Shown: positions 12,001 through 21,879 of the stretch, in pieces
Layout of the letters: each line of letters starts with the position of its first letter
How positions within the stretch are numbered: position 1 is the stretch's first letter
Assembly (NCBI GenBank): GCA_037951105.1
Contig: JBAMJV010003147.1
Coordinates: forward strand, 100,867 to 164,866
Reading direction: 5' to 3'
Origin: Echinarachnius parma
Lineage: Eukaryota; Echinodermata; Echinoidea; Clypeasteroida; Echinarachniidae
Length of the DNA: 64,000 bases
The notes under the pieces: model-generated
The model's database searches: none
Told to the model about the DNA's origin: nothing
What the model saw: only the letters and a program-made list of their open reading frames with translations
Translations under genes and position numbers: made by a program

Positions 12001-12832
12001 GAACTCAATATTCGTTTTTTTCACTAGGTAAACAGTGTTCGTTTTCTTTCAAACTTTCACAAATCTTTCAATTGTATTTTACAATGATATTGATGTAAGA
12101 TTGAAGTCTCAAATGTCATTTTGTGCAATATCGGACACTTTACAGGCATCACTTTAAGTTCTGTATAGAATACAAATTTAAATCAAACGTTTGTTACGCG
12201 TTCTTTTCAAAGGTAGCAATGAACAATTTGTAGTAATATTTTAATTCCCTTTTTTAAAAGAAAAACACACGAATGCATTATTTTGGACCAAATGCTATTA
12301 TATGTATGAATAAACTAGTCATAATGCAACAAATAATATAAAAGATTTAATTCAAACATCGTGGAAACTAACTACAAATATTATAAATGATTGAAAATAT
12401 GCGAAGAAAAATAGGCTTCATGAATACATTTAAATACATTTTATTATTTCACATAATCATGTGACATTGGTTTAGTCCTGTAATGCAACGACAAAGTCAA
12501 GAAGGGTATCTCATATTAAGATTAACTAATAAAAGTTTGTAACAGATAATTCTTTGTAACACAATACATCAGCTAAGAACTTACTACATGGAACATGAAT
12601 TCAAACCAAAAGTTTATCAGTTTTTTTTTCAAGATAGTAATAAATCAGCAATCTGTAAGAGTATTCGTCAATCTTTGTCAGCATCCTTGGCATGATAATA
12701 AGTCAACATTGTTATTAGATAGCTTTTTCAGTTAAATAAAAAGAATAATTGAATACAGTTTAAACAAATAATACATTAATTTTATAAACATTACATAAAA
12801 AGAAAACCTTTAGATGATAATATACTCACCAT
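1..12832 (-). CDS. Paralogue 1: multi-EGF secreted protein, runs off the left edge
   Basis: Shares the four-exon front of paralogues 2 and 3 (ATG-only exon 12830-12832; 43-nt signal exon 10622-10664; module exon 9106-9245; 102-nt EGF exon 8440-8541), then differs: two DVDEC calcium-binding EGF exons (7057-7170, 6464-6577) and a run of fibropellin-like EGF exons (3965-4078, 3383-3496, 3088-3201, 988-1089, 1-18). All EGF exons are phase 1-1, so they can be skipped or added without shifting frame. The EGFs carry the CxDxxxxYxC hydroxylation motif. Oddities: the module exon is 140 nt and out of frame by the simple model, one array exon (3675-3788) has a stop, and three others are relics. It may be functional with exons skipped, or decaying. 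No CTLD is visible in the window. Confidence 0.6.
98..875 (-). mobile_element. LINE 3' fragment (reverse-transcriptase C-terminus)
   Basis: The minus strand encodes a C-terminal stretch of Jockey/CR1-type ORF2 with the characteristic [12 protein letters not shown] and [12 protein letters not shown] words, about 140 residues, ending in a stop. The element ends at the left in a tail of TGAATC-like repeats, as non-LTR elements do. 5' truncated; inserted between two EGF exons of paralogue 1. Confidence 0.75.
988..1089 (-). CDS. Paralogue 1 EGF exon with a replaced 5' end
   Basis: Homologous to the array exons from DCENNQC to GQFCTDG, but homology stops at base 1090, where foreign DNA begins and the usual DVIN start is gone. 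The sequence across the junction happens to read TTTGTGAG/AT, an AG in the right phase, giving a 102-nt in-frame exon. Whether that acceptor is used is unknown. Confidence 0.6.
1097..1596. other. Unassigned insertion in the EGF array
   Basis: About 500 bases of more GC-rich DNA, unlike the flanking introns and without a convincing ORF. It joins the broken EGF exon at its left side and the CACTGTG element at its right. Confidence 0.4.
1597..1970. mobile_element. MITE made of CACTGTG words
   Basis: Ends are inverted repeats, CATACCCTACCG on the left and CGGCAGGGTATG on the right. The interior is a dense, irregular series of CACAGTGTG/CACACTGTG words in both directions, so the strand can fold on itself in many registers. 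Confidence 0.65.
2100..3087. repeat. Intron with CA microsatellites
   Basis: CA runs at about 2465-2525, 2645-2680 and 3025-3063. The stretch 2107-2370 starts TATAGGTTT and repeats AATTTCGTC words, resembling the TATAGGTTTTCCC elements near 55.8 and 58.4 kb. No gene seen; the short frames over the CA runs are low-complexity. Confidence 0.55.
3088..3201 (-). CDS. Paralogue 1 fibropellin-like EGF exon (array unit 4)
   Basis: 114 nt, phase 1-1: [31 protein letters not shown] microsatellite starts about 25 bases past its donor. Confidence 0.88.
3383..3496 (-). CDS. Paralogue 1 fibropellin-like EGF exon (array unit 3)
   Basis: 114 nt, phase 1-1: [28 protein letters not shown], donor GTATGT. Confidence 0.88.
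3675..3788 (-). pseudogene. Fibropellin-like EGF exon with stop codon (array unit 2)
   Basis: Full-length 114-nt EGF homologue (QCEHGPC, GINQYTC, GKFCSEG), but TAG at 3771-3769 replaces the codon after the first Cys, and the donor is GTTTTC where neighbours have GTATG. If spliced in it would truncate the protein; skipping it keeps frame. Confidence 0.75.
3965..4078 (-). CDS. Paralogue 1 fibropellin-like EGF exon (array unit 1)
   Basis: 114 nt, phase 1-1: [28 protein letters not shown]. First intact member of a tandem array with starts at 4078, 3788, 3496 and 3201 (spacings 290, 292 and 295). Confidence 0.88.
4220..4302 (-). pseudogene. Relic fibropellin-like EGF exon
   Basis: Homologous to the array exons over the Cys-rich 3' half, but with an internal stop (CGAGATAGGCC) and without the GTATG donor. 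It lies one unit upstream of array unit 1; its 5' half has been lost. Confidence 0.6.
4820..4880. repeat. AT-rich palindrome
   Basis: TATGACATATAATG and its reverse complement stand head to head at about 4825-4858, followed by further ATTATATG words; the strand can form a long hairpin. Confidence 0.6.
4900..6180 (-). mobile_element. Broken LINE, reverse-transcriptase domain
   Basis: Minus strand. From 6171 to about 5730 it encodes RT motifs in order: [26 protein letters not shown] and FADD. A frameshift near 5730-5790 moves the continuation ([19 protein letters not shown]) to another frame, and a C-terminal piece ([11 protein letters not shown]) follows at 5003-5218. The Jockey/CR1 group fits best. 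No endonuclease domain: 5' truncated and dead. It lies in an intron of paralogue 1. Confidence 0.8.
6464..6577 (-). CDS. Paralogue 1 calcium-binding EGF exon
   Basis: 114 nt, phase 1-1, nearly the same as the preceding EGF exon ([26 protein letters not shown]); the two are a recent exon duplication. Confidence 0.87.
6655..6711 (-). pseudogene. Relic EGF exon
   Basis: After an ATACAG acceptor it reads [17 protein letters not shown] and then breaks down; a stop follows and no donor is in place. Half of an EGF exon survives. Confidence 0.6.
7057..7170 (-). CDS. Paralogue 1 calcium-binding EGF exon
   Basis: 114 nt, phase 1-1, six Cys. Starts [10 protein letters not shown] and has [10 protein letters not shown], which fits the calcium-binding and Asp-hydroxylation patterns of cbEGF domains. 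Donor GTAAAG. Confidence 0.88.
7245..7299 (-). pseudogene. Relic EGF exon
   Basis: Minus strand starts like an EGF exon (VDEC) and then loses Cys spacing. Its following bases match those after the relic at 6655-6711 (CTGGAGCTA words), so both come from one duplicated unit. Confidence 0.5.
7604..8101. mobile_element. MITE, TTAAAGGGATAGT family
   Basis: Starts TAAAGGGATAGTACAGTT and ends with the complementary AACTGTATTATCTCTTTA. Near the middle, AATAAATGTGGGCCCCACATTTATT is a palindrome around GGGCCC, a mark of this family. Noncoding. Confidence 0.72.
8440..8541 (-). CDS. Paralogue 1 exon 4, EGF domain
   Basis: 102 nt, phase 1-1: DCLSNPC, GQCVET, FYCEC, GEPCEI. Same type and length as exon 4 of paralogues 2 and 3. 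Confidence 0.85.
9106..9245 (-). CDS. Paralogue 1 exon 3, divergent module, frame problem
   Basis: The 3' part reads [18 protein letters not shown] and ends ALVCSLPG, clearly homologous to the module of the other two genes. The exon is 140 nt rather than 180, and entering in phase 1 from exon 2 reaches a stop (TGA) before KLPNG. The open frame needs a phase 2 entry. Either a base has been lost or gained, a small exon lies between, or the gene is damaged. Confidence 0.55.
9769..10108. repeat. Element with GGCGTAGG ends and GCCCGAATATGACA minisatellite
   Basis: Flanked by GGGCGTAGGCAC and CCTACGCC as inverted ends. The interior is a diverged tandem repeat of about 20 bp around TTTTGCCCGAATATGACA. 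A second copy, split by a nested insertion, lies at 58163-59550. G and C homopolymers sit just outside it (about 9711-9750) and before its right end. Confidence 0.65.
10622..10664 (-). CDS. Paralogue 1 exon 2, signal peptide
   Basis: 43 nt between TGTAG and GTAATT; with the preceding Met gives [16 protein letters not shown], a signal peptide of the same length and phase as in the paralogues. Confidence 0.72.
10722..10990. mobile_element. Near-perfect inverted-repeat MITE (hairpin)
   Basis: The halves are inverted copies of each other over about 120 bases each, from ACTCTTAGAAATATTGGGTA on the left to its complement on the right, meeting at AATTACTGCTCATTTTGGGT. It lies about 60 bases 5' of the signal-peptide exon of paralogue 1. 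Confidence 0.85.
11604..12157. mobile_element. MITE, TTAAAGTGATACCTGTAAAG family, copy 1
   Basis: Inverted ends TTAAAGTCATACCTGTAAAG and CTTTACAGGCATCACTTTAA. Copies at 22794-23366 and 41475-42020 share the interior words GCTTCCTCGTTTCTCTTCT and AAGATAATTATCATTGAAAA. Short ORFs in it are not genes. Confidence 0.8.
12158..12829. other. Intron 1 of paralogue 1, remainder
   Basis: AT-rich sequence with no repeat structure or ORF that I can recognise. Confidence 0.5.
12830..12832 (-). CDS. Paralogue 1 coding exon 1 (start codon only)
   Basis: ATG followed by GTGAGT, as in paralogues 2 and 3. A minus-strand TATATATATA run at 13001-13010 lies about 170 bases upstream and could serve as a TATA box. 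Confidence 0.6.
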
Positions 12833-14820
12833 TTCGAAAGAAATACTGGTGTTGATATCTCAAATCCAACAGTTGTTCAATGCTAATAAAACTTTCTCTT
12901 TTACGATACAATTTTAAGGTAAATCAAACGGTCCTGGACGTGTCTCTCCTTCGAGACCACTAGGCACTATTGCTTTGATTTAGTCGATCTTGTATTAAGT
13001 TATATATATACGAATACATAGAATATTCGTGGCGAAGGGTGGATTTTTTGGGGGGGCACAAGACTGATTGGGGGCACAGCTTATGTATTTCTTTGTTTTT
13101 TTTTTCTCCATTTTTCCCCATAATGTTGTGTATTATTTTGTTTTAATTAATGGGGGGAGGAGGCAAGTGCCTCCCGTGCCCCCCCCCCCCCCCCCCCTTT
13201 ATAGCTACGCCACTCGCCGACCAATCTTCGCAAGCTGCCAGATAATTAAAAAGTTAATTAAAGTATATAGAAAACTTAATTAAACAAAAGGAAGAGGTGA
13301 TATATAGATAGAGGAGGAGAGAGGGGGTCTGAAAAAGATATGTTCAATTGAGAACATATTTCCATAATAGCTTAATGACATATTTATGAGCATGAAGAAA
13401 AAGAGGAAAATGAGAGACAAATTGGATGAAATAGATAGAAAAGAGAGGGAGAGAAAGAAAAAGATAAAAGGTTCCCGGAGAGAGATCGACAAATTTTCCA
13501 GTAAACCTTTTCCCAACAAACAATATTAATACATTACGGAAATATGATAGGAGGAAAGAGAAAGAGACAAACATACAAATATATGCACAAAACAATAGAT
13601 GAATGGATATGTATTCTAATTAAGCGATAGAAACTTTCTCTTTCGTATGGATTTGTATAGACTTATTATTGTGATTAAAATGTGTGACTCTTTGAACTGA
13701 GATGTAATAAACCGAACCTCAAATATCATTATAATACGCAGAAATATTGCAGTGTGAGCAAAACAAAAGGGAAGGAAGCAGGAATTCATGAGCTAATAAA
13801 TCACAGTTCTTAGACTTTCCATTGTTCATTATGGAACCATTATGGCGCCATTTTGTAGGTCATGTCAAAAGACTTTTGTTTTGAGTTCCGATGTCCGCCT
13901 CTCCAAATTCCTTATGACTGTACCAAAACTTAGATATTTGGCACACATTTAACGCAAAACGAGGTCTTCAAAACAAAATAATAAAAAATGGTCGTCAATA
14001 CGGGAGCTATTTACAATATTATGACAAAAAGCATAGAAAATGCTGTACATTTTTACAATTTATTATTTTTGTGCCAAACGGACTATTTTGATCTCTTTGA
14101 TATTATGCAAGTTCGCCATCTGTAATAAAGTGGCTGACATTTCTTTAGTGTTTTATGTCTGTCAGGGTTCCTTTTCATTTACAAACTAATTCTGACTGAG
14201 ATGATCTTCTTATGATTTGTCATACTCTTTTTACTACAATATTATGCGTTTATAATAATAATAGCAACAATAATAATTGTCAATTTTTATAAATTAAATG
14301 CGCTTTATTACAGTTAGGTCTAAAAGCGCTCGGAGCTGCAGTATAACCTTGGTTTTAACTGAGCAGCCTCATTCAAGCGCTCAAGCATTTCAAGGAACAT
14401 TTGCCTGTCAAGTACCCATTTACTACACCTGGGTTTATATTTTCCTTTCCATAATATTCATACTTCATCATTTAAAACATATTTGCATATTTTTAACATA
14501 CACATTATTATACAAAATAATGAAAACATTGGTTTTAAATTTCTTAATATGTTCATCAAAGAAAACGATTAATTCCTATGAAAGTTAATTTTAGTCAATG
14601 ACAAATTATTATTGATAAATTTGATTGGAATTTGAAACAAAACGATCTGTATTGTATGGTATAAACGGGAAGTGGCAAAATACGTCAACTTATTACCAAA
14701 TTAATGTTTACAATAAGATTCTAGGGAAAGTCACCAAATGCGGTTAAAAACGAATAAAAAAACTAGAAAAGTGGCAACCAAAATATGGAATAGGGGCACA
14801 GCTGCAGAACATTTCTCGTA
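12833..14820. other. Upstream region of paralogue 1
   Basis: Holds the candidate TATA run (13001-13010), a fragment of a repeat with poly-C (13023-13215, ending GCTACGCCAC; related sequence at 46856-46965), and a purine-rich GA stretch (13280-13480). No gene seen; the ORF-like frame at 14298-14588 has no recognisable domain. Confidence 0.45.
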
Positions 14821-14828
14821 CAAAAGAC

Positions 14829-15528
14829 GGGTGCGGTTCGTTATTCCGAAGGTTCGTTATTCCGAAGGTTCGTTATTCCGAACACGCAAATTTCCTATAC
14901 CTGAGTGTTCGTTAATCCGAAAATGAAATAGGGTTCGTTAATCCGAACATTTGTTGCAATATTCCGAAGGTTCGTTATTCCGAAGGTTCGTTATTCCGAA
15001 GGTTCGCTATTCCTAAAATGAAATCGGGTTCGTTATTCCGAAGGTTCGTTATTCCGAAGGTCCGTTATTCCGAGGGTTCGTTATTCCGAAGGTTCGTTAT
15101 TCCGAAGGTTCGCTATTTCTAAAATGAAATCGGGTTCGTTAATCCGAAAATGAATTTGGGTTTGTTATATTGCTATAATTTCATATAAAGAGATAAAATA
15201 AACTTAAATGTTTGATTGGTCTGGCCAAGAGGTCTGGAGGGAAAGGGGGAGGGGTATGATTAATGCAGGCTGTAAATTAAATAAACAAAACACAAACTAT
15301 AGTATTATAACAAGCCCGATTTAATTTCGGAATAACGAACCCGATTTTATTTTCGGATCAACGAACCTTCGGAATAACGAACCTTCGGAATAACGAACCT
15401 TCGGAATAACGAACCCGATTATATTTTCGGATCAACGAACCTTCGAAATAACGAAACTTCGGAATAACGAACCTTCGGAATAACTGAACCTTCGTAATAA
15501 CGAACCTTCGGAATAACGGACTGTAACC
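14829..15528. mobile_element. Satellite-armed hAT-like element, copy 1
   Basis: A 700-bp element flanked by an exact 8-bp direct repeat CAAAAGAC (14821-14828 and 15529-15536). The left arm is tandem copies of the 16-bp unit TTCGTTATTCCGAAGG, the right arm its reverse complement, around a unique middle (about 15170-15310). Termini: GGGTGCGG and CTGTAACC. An 8-bp target duplication is typical of the hAT superfamily. No transposase: non-autonomous. Confidence 0.82.
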
Positions 15529-15659
15529 CAAAAGACATGTTTAAAAAAAAAGCATGTTAAAACAATGCACACATCCATACGCATCATGTGACAACTGGTG
15601 TTAACCCATTGCCTACGGGAATTTGGTAGTTCGTTATTAACTCTATATGGGGATTGCGG

Positions 15660-16000
15660 AATCCAATAGGGAGCAGCCTACTGCATATTGCCCCCCCCCC
15701 CCCCCCCTCCCCCCCTCCCCCCGATGATAAAGGGATTGTGCACTTCTGGTCAAACTTAATTCTTGTAACTAAAAACTTATAATATATGATTGAATACTAC
15801 ATTAATACTTATTATAACTCAACAAATTTCGAATGGAAAGTATATAAATGGCCAGGTTAGAAGGCTGATTTCATTTCAAAAGCAGTGGTTAAAGGGAAAG
15901 GGACGCCATATAGACACCTGGACATTTCAACCATTTCTTACAAAAAATAGTGAATGTGATGTTTGGTTAAAAATCATCAAAACAATTTAACCAAACTGCC
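15660..16000. mobile_element. Poly-C run and truncated TTAAAGGGATAGT-family MITE
   Basis: C homopolymers at about 15688-15722, then from 15729 a TAAAGGGATTGTGCACTTCTGG start with family interior words. The matching right end is missing. The segment CCAAACTGCCTCCTCA near 15990 recurs at 18820. Confidence 0.55.
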
Positions 16001-16554
16001 TCCTCATGAGATGTGAATTCAATTCACGACCTAAGCACGAATGAACACAAAAGACGGCGAATTTCTTGAACTGTTGAAGGACCAATATTCAAGAGGTCTT
16101 TTCACTGCCGTCTCTTGCGTACCGAGCGATTTGTAATGAAATATTGCTTCCTGTCAAAAGTAATATCTTGGCAATTTTAAATGTCTATAGATGCGTGATG
16201 TATTCCCATTTCAATAGAATGCAGGTAGCAACGGAAAACACAAATAGAGATGATTGACCTCGTTATAAGGATTGCCAAAGGGGGACGAACAATGACTTGG
16301 ATATTAATAGAACAACATATTTTCCGTATTTTATACTTTCATTATTTTGTAAAACATTAATTTTTGAGGGATTCCACATTCTACAAGCCATGCTTTTTAG
16401 TGGATCCCTCCATTTTCACTTGAAATTTACTTTCTGATTCCGCTTTTATAGCATGATTATTTCTAAATGTCAAAATTTAATTGTACCTTACTTTAAAAAT
16501 TTTACAATTTCGTTGTATCTTTATTCATTGTATTTTAATTAATAATTATATCAA

Positions 16555-17027
16555 CATACGGGGTGCCTGTATCAAAGTACGGGGTGCCTGTTTGGCACCC
16601 TGGTCTAACAAAAATGCAAACAGCCTCTATTGAAAGAGTCCAGAAACGAGCACTAAGGCTGATTTTGGGTCCCCTTTATGGATCATATGATAATGCTTTG
16701 GATGTTACGATGGTTGAAACTCTGGAAGATAGGCGGAAGAAAATATGCTTGAAGTTCGGCAAATCCCTCCTTAATTCTAATGATTTCCGGAACTGGCTCC
16801 CAGAACAGAGACCAGACACTGGAAGGCAGTTACGTCGTCAAACAAATTTATATTCTATTGGTTGTAGGACAGAAAGGTATAGGTCCAGCCCTATTCCTTA
16901 CATTGTGAGATGCTTGAATAAAAATACTAATTAGATACCTTAAAATCCCCATGTATATTGATGCATGTAATACATTAGACACGTAAGTTTTGTACTATTA
17001 TAATATACTGATTTGATTTGATTATTG
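16555..17027 (+). mobile_element. LINE 3' fragment (reverse-transcriptase C-terminus)
   Basis: A plus-strand frame (16563-16934) carries the LINE ORF2 C-terminal signature YGVPVWHPGLT and RVQKRALRLILG, followed by a stop and a short 3' end finishing in TGATTTGATTTGATT, a LINE-like tail. 5' truncated. Confidence 0.75.
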
Positions 17028-18312
17028 TGTTATAATTGTTCACGCACATAATTCCGATCTGTATTATTATGATTATGATGCTTCCTATCTTTATCATGAT
17101 GCTTCCTTTGTGTGAGGCATTTGTGTATAATAACGGGCAATTATACTTTGATGGTAAAAATGCATTTATTCACCCTTACGAATTGTATTGGATAATTGAT
17201 TTGTACAAACTAGTTATTACAGCGAGATACAGTACCTTATAATTGTACATTTAATACTTTTGACTTTAAAAGTAAGTGTTGATTATTATAAGCTATTGAA
17301 CCAAACCAAAACACTCTTATTGAAATGCATTTGAATTCGCATTTTTGTGTACGAGTCTCAATTTACGGGTGATATCATTATATCCATAATCCATGTAATT
17401 GAATAAAGTTAGTTAAGCCATTGAATGCAATACATTATAATTCATATATCATATCATTCTATTCGGATAATTAATTATTACTAATTTCCAAGAATTGCTG
17501 CTAGTTTATGTAGTTTTTGTATAAATCTTTAACTTGCTTAGTAAGTGTTATAAATATTAATTTATAAGTATTTTAAATTTTATAAATTTTACTTTTAAAT
17601 ATTAAATTTGCATTAGAAAATCGAATTAATACACGATGCCTTAATATTATATTATGGGCTTTTGTTATTACTCATTTCATGTATCAATATATAAAACAAC
17701 ATTATTACTCACTGTCGTTGGTTAGTAATTACGGCTAATTCGTTATTCTATTAATTTGTGATTGAGCTATATTATGTAATTTTCGTAAATTTTTAACTAG
17801 CCCAGTAAATGTTACAGCAGTCATAATGGTTTTAATGTTATCTTAAAATATAAAATTTGCATTAGGAAATATAAATTGATACATGATGCCTATTGATTTT
17901 TCTAATCACTTAATTATTGATTAATCGATATACAAAATAATAATATAATTTACTGTCTTTCGTTAGTATTCATGCCTAATTTGTGATACTATTCAGGTAT
18001 ATTATGATTTATTTCTCTAATTATTGTATATAATATATTAAGGTTTCTTTATACCTCGTGAGTTCATTAATGTTATTTCCATGTTTGTAAATATTGTTGC
18101 AAATGACACTGCAATTCAGCTTGTAGCTGTGAATGTGACATTTTGTTGAATAAAAATACCATTATTATAACATAAATTTTGATTGCAAATGTTTATAATG
18201 TATTGTTTAAACTTTCACAAATGTTGTTGTTACTTATTCATTGTAAATATATGTACCGTCTTGTTGAAAATGAAATAAAATTGAACATTGAACATTGAAC
18301 ATTGAAATTGAA
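17028..18312 (+). other. AT-rich region ending in an ATTGAAC-repeat tail
   Basis: Very AT-rich. It closes with AAAATTGAACATTGAACATT repeats (18270-18310), which look like the 3' tail of another plus-strand non-LTR element, but no protein signature precedes it. Confidence 0.4.
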
Positions 18313-18559
18313 GAGACTTTATGATTAAGAGTTAATCATGAACACGAACTAAGAGATACATTGGTATGTTTTGTCTTTATGTTAATTATTACTTTGTGAA
18401 ATATAACTTCTCTGTTGTCTATTGAAGTTCAGTATGGGGAAATATGAACGAGGTTTAATGACATCACACGACATATTTAAACACACAAAAAACAAACTAC
18501 TATGCACCTCCCCACAGTTCGGCCGATGCGCTACATCCACCCCCTCCACGTAAAGTTGG

Positions 18560-19259
18560 AAAAGAGAGTACAGTTTGGGTCAAACTGAATTTCAGGTGCC
18601 AAAACATGCACCATTACATTACAAATATTAGTTATAACTCCGCCATGCATGCACGAAATGTAAAAAAATTACAAACGACTAAGTACATGTATAACGCCTA
18701 ATATAATTTTTTAAAAAGGAGCCGTTAAAACTAAATAGGGCGCTTTCAGTTTAAAAACTCATTAGTTTGAACCATTTTTAAAATGTATGGTTAAAAAAGA
18801 TCAAAACGATTAAACCAAACTGCCTCCTCAAATAATTATGTGTAATAAATTCACGACCTAAGCACGAATAATCAGAATAAGCTTTTTAAAAACTCATGAG
18901 TTTGAACCATTTTTAATAAAACATTGTTTATGTAATGTTTTTTTGTTATAATGATGAAATAAAGAGATCATCTACAACGATTTAAAAACAAATTTGGTAC
19001 ATTTTCGAAACGTGTATTAAGCATTTTTTGTTCAAAGGCTGGTTCAAAATTATTGAACTATTGTGGGGCCCCACAATAATTACAGATGGTTATATTTATG
19101 GATACTTCTGCCGTCTCTGAACCGATTTTGATCAAATCAAGTTTAGTCTGTCACTAACATTGTATGCTCTTTCAAAGTTGATACCCAGTTTTTCATTACC
19201 TCAGAACAAATTGTTTTGATGCAGCGCCCTCTTTACCAAAACTCAACTATCCCTTTAAA
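18560..19259. mobile_element. MITE, TTAAAGGGATAGT family (about 700 bp)
   Basis: Left end resembles GAGAGTACAGTTTGGGTCAA; right end TACCAAAACTCAACTATCCC then TTTAA. Central GTGGGGCCCCAC palindrome at about 19062-19073. Confidence 0.7.
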
Positions 19260-20145
19260 GAATTAAAAATAAAACCATTCAAAACATCAGCACACATTTT
19301 ATATTCATAAACAAACATCCGCACTAAATCATGATAACACGCGTAACATCTATTTTACACAATAAATTATAATTATAAAGGGATAGATATAACGCATTCT
19401 GCACCGTGTTGTAACATTTAGTGTTTATTATGGAAACAAAGGAAATAATAATTATGCCATGAAGGCAGATAGAGAAAATAAACTAATTTTACGGTATGAT
19501 ATAGCTTTTTGTCACACAGTACAGGTGTGACGGAGACATTTTAGTTCCAGTTACAGTCACACGTTACCGGACGGCTCAAACGAACGCCCGACGGATACAA
19601 CAATGCGAATAAACTTATCCGGTGGTGACAGTTGTCTCCAGTGCTGCATTCCCAAAACTTTCCACCGGTACAAAAACAACGGACATCGCCCGGCAACAAA
19701 CACATTCGTTGAACAGGAATCGCATAAGAACTGAGACGAGCAGATTACAAATTTGGCTTTCTGTTTGGCGTCCGTCAACCCTATCCGGTGATAAGTAAGT
19801 GACAGACATTTTATTAAATTTCTTTCAAAACGGCTTCCAGTATAGGCCCCACTCACTATGTACGGGGAGCAACATTTTCAATAAATTTGTCTACGTTCGT
19901 ATGCGTTTCTTGCCCGTTTCTTGTTCGGCGAATACGTTCCTTATCAGGCTACGTCCGTTGATGTATCCAGTGAACAGTTTTGTGCATACATCAAAGGAGA
20001 CTGGATATTATGTTCCCGCAAATTTTCTACGCGCCAGGTCTCCGTTTACGCTATCCGGTTATATGCGACAACACCCAAGAAACTTACATGACACATGTGG
20101 CTACGACCTGACAAGACATCACAAAGAATTCACAAGTCCTAGCTA
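19260..20145. other. 3' flank of paralogue 2, no gene
   Basis: The stretch beginning GTCACACGTTACCGGACGG (19557) has a counterpart at about 46484 (GTCACATATCACCGGCCAG), marking the distal edge of the segmental duplication. The overlapping ORFs here have no recognisable domain. Confidence 0.5.
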
Positions 20146-20873
20146 GGCCCCGTTTCAGAAGGATTTGCAATCGATTGTAAATAGTTGCAATTAATTGCAA
20201 GTCAGATCATGCAACTAAAATGCCCAAATTTGACTTCAAATTTTGACTTTAAAGGGATAGTTGAGTTTTGGTAGAGAGGGCGCTAGACATAATAATTCTT
20301 TTGTGAGATAATAAAAAACTGAGTGCAAAATTTGAAAGAGCATAATATTTTAGTGACAGAATAAACTTTATTTGATCAAAATCGGTTCAGAAACGGCCAA
20401 AATATCCATATCCATAAATATAACAATTTGTAATAAAGCTGGGGCCCCAGGTTTATTAGAGAATTTTGAACCAGCCGTTAAAAATTTTTAAAAAATGCTT
20501 CCTCTTTTCAAAAAGTCATTTTAATAGTTGTTGATTATTTCTCTATCTAGTCACTATTTTTACGAACCTTCACAAGCACAATATTTTATTTTAAATGGTT
20601 TAAACCAATGTGTTTTTAAAGAGCGCCATCTTGAGTTTGAACGCCTCTGTTTGAATGATAAAAGGCTTTTTACTCAGTCGTTTGTAATCTTGAATTCCTT
20701 TCAAGCATGGTAGAGTTATAACTATTAGTTTGTAATGTAATGGTGCAGGTTTTGGTTACTAAAATTCAGTTTCACCAAAACTGTACTCTCTTTACCAGAA
20801 CTCAACTATCCCTTTAAACGTGCATATTTTCTGACTTGCAATTATTGCAACTCTACAATCTCCAACGGGGCCC
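20146..20873. mobile_element. GGGGCCC-ended MITE interrupted by another MITE
   Basis: Outer ends GGCCCCGTTTCAGAAG and CCAACGGGGCCC belong to the family also at 21369-21532 and 47027-47106. Between them a whole TTAAAGGGATAGT element (20250-20817) is inserted. The related flank at 46555-46640 lacks the insertion. Confidence 0.75.
20250..20817. mobile_element. MITE, TTAAAGGGATAGT family, nested copy
   Basis: Ends AAAGGGATAGTTGAGTTTTG and CCAGAACTCAACTATCCC; central TGGGGCCCCA palindrome. Inserted in the GGGGCCC-ended MITE. Confidence 0.82.
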
Positions 20874-21368
20874 ACTGGTCTAGAGTGAACTTTGATCATA
20901 TGAATATATATACGCTTACTTTGAAGAGCCTAATATCAAAAGACGCTACATACACTTTCTAGAAACAAATACTTAACAATGCAGTACAATAATAAGCATT
21001 TTCGCCTACCGGTACTGATCAGTGCATAACTCCCATTAATTATAGTCGTATATATCCATTTACAGTTATAAATAATCAATAGTAAGTTAATAGTTCCAGC
21101 AGTTAGTTATTGTTAACAATATATTGTAATACAAGTACAATAATAAGTTCGATATATCTATTAACCAAAATATACAATTAAGACAATGGATACAATCAAA
21201 TACACATTCCATTTCATATTATTCATATAATCATGGACCCTACTAGAAGGTATAAGTGTACATAGTCAGACAAAGAAAAACACTTTCCACAAACTTAAAG
21301 GGTACCCAAACAGTGGCATTTTCGCTTACTGTTACTGGTAAGTGCATGATTCCCATCACTTTTAGGCA

Positions 21369-21532
21369 GGGTCCCGTTGCAGAAAGAGATACAATCGATT
21401 GTAAGTTACAATTCATTGTAAGTCACAAACTTTGCGCGTTTCAACCAATAAGATTCGCGCATTTAGAATACGTTCTGACGTACAATTAATTGTAACTTAC
21501 AATCGATTGTATATATTTCTGCAACGGGGCCC
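21369..21532. mobile_element. GGGGCCC-ended hairpin MITE
   Basis: Inverted arms of about 45 bases: GGGTCCCGTTGCAGAAAGAG on the left, with ATACAATCGATTGTAAGTTA mirrored before GCAACGGGGCCC on the right. Confidence 0.82.
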
Positions 21533-21602
21533 TATCACTACTAATGGAAATAATCCATGTTTCTCTTAAAACACTATCATCTGTTTTGACTGAACACAGG
21601 CC

Positions 21603-21684
21603 CTGGGGCTGCCATGTTTTCCAACTGTACCATATGAAACGTACGTTTCATGAGGTACCGTTGGAAAACATGGCAGCCTCTAGA
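21603..21684. repeat. Hairpin around ACGTACGT
   Basis: GGCTGCCATGTTTTCCAAC and its reverse complement face each other across ATGAAACGTACGTTTCAT. Confidence 0.75.
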
Positions 21685-21879
21685 GGACAGTCAGAACAGT
21701 TGATAGTAGTTTAAAAGAGATTACTAGAGATACCCATGAGGAAATATGCAAGTAGTAGAAGTGAAAGTAATTGTGCACTTATCAGGAACAGAGAGCGAAA
21801 ATTCCAACGTATCATTTTTTTTTGCCTTTTTCATTTCTGCATGACATGATTGGCGATCGCGTGCTCTAAAAGATAAATT

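Noticed and set aside
14738-14926. 62-residue ORF with repeated RFVIPKVRYSEGSL-like words
   Set aside because: Reads through the TTCGTTATTCCGAAGG minisatellite; the same peptide repeat appears at 60290-60526 for the same reason.
14829-15528. CRISPR array
   Set aside because: Repeats are contiguous 16-bp units without unique spacers, in an animal genome, bounded by target duplications.
19557-20146. Overlapping ORFs of 99 and 115 residues on opposite strands
   Set aside because: No recognisable domain, no splice context, and the duplicated flank near 46.5 kb does not keep the frames.
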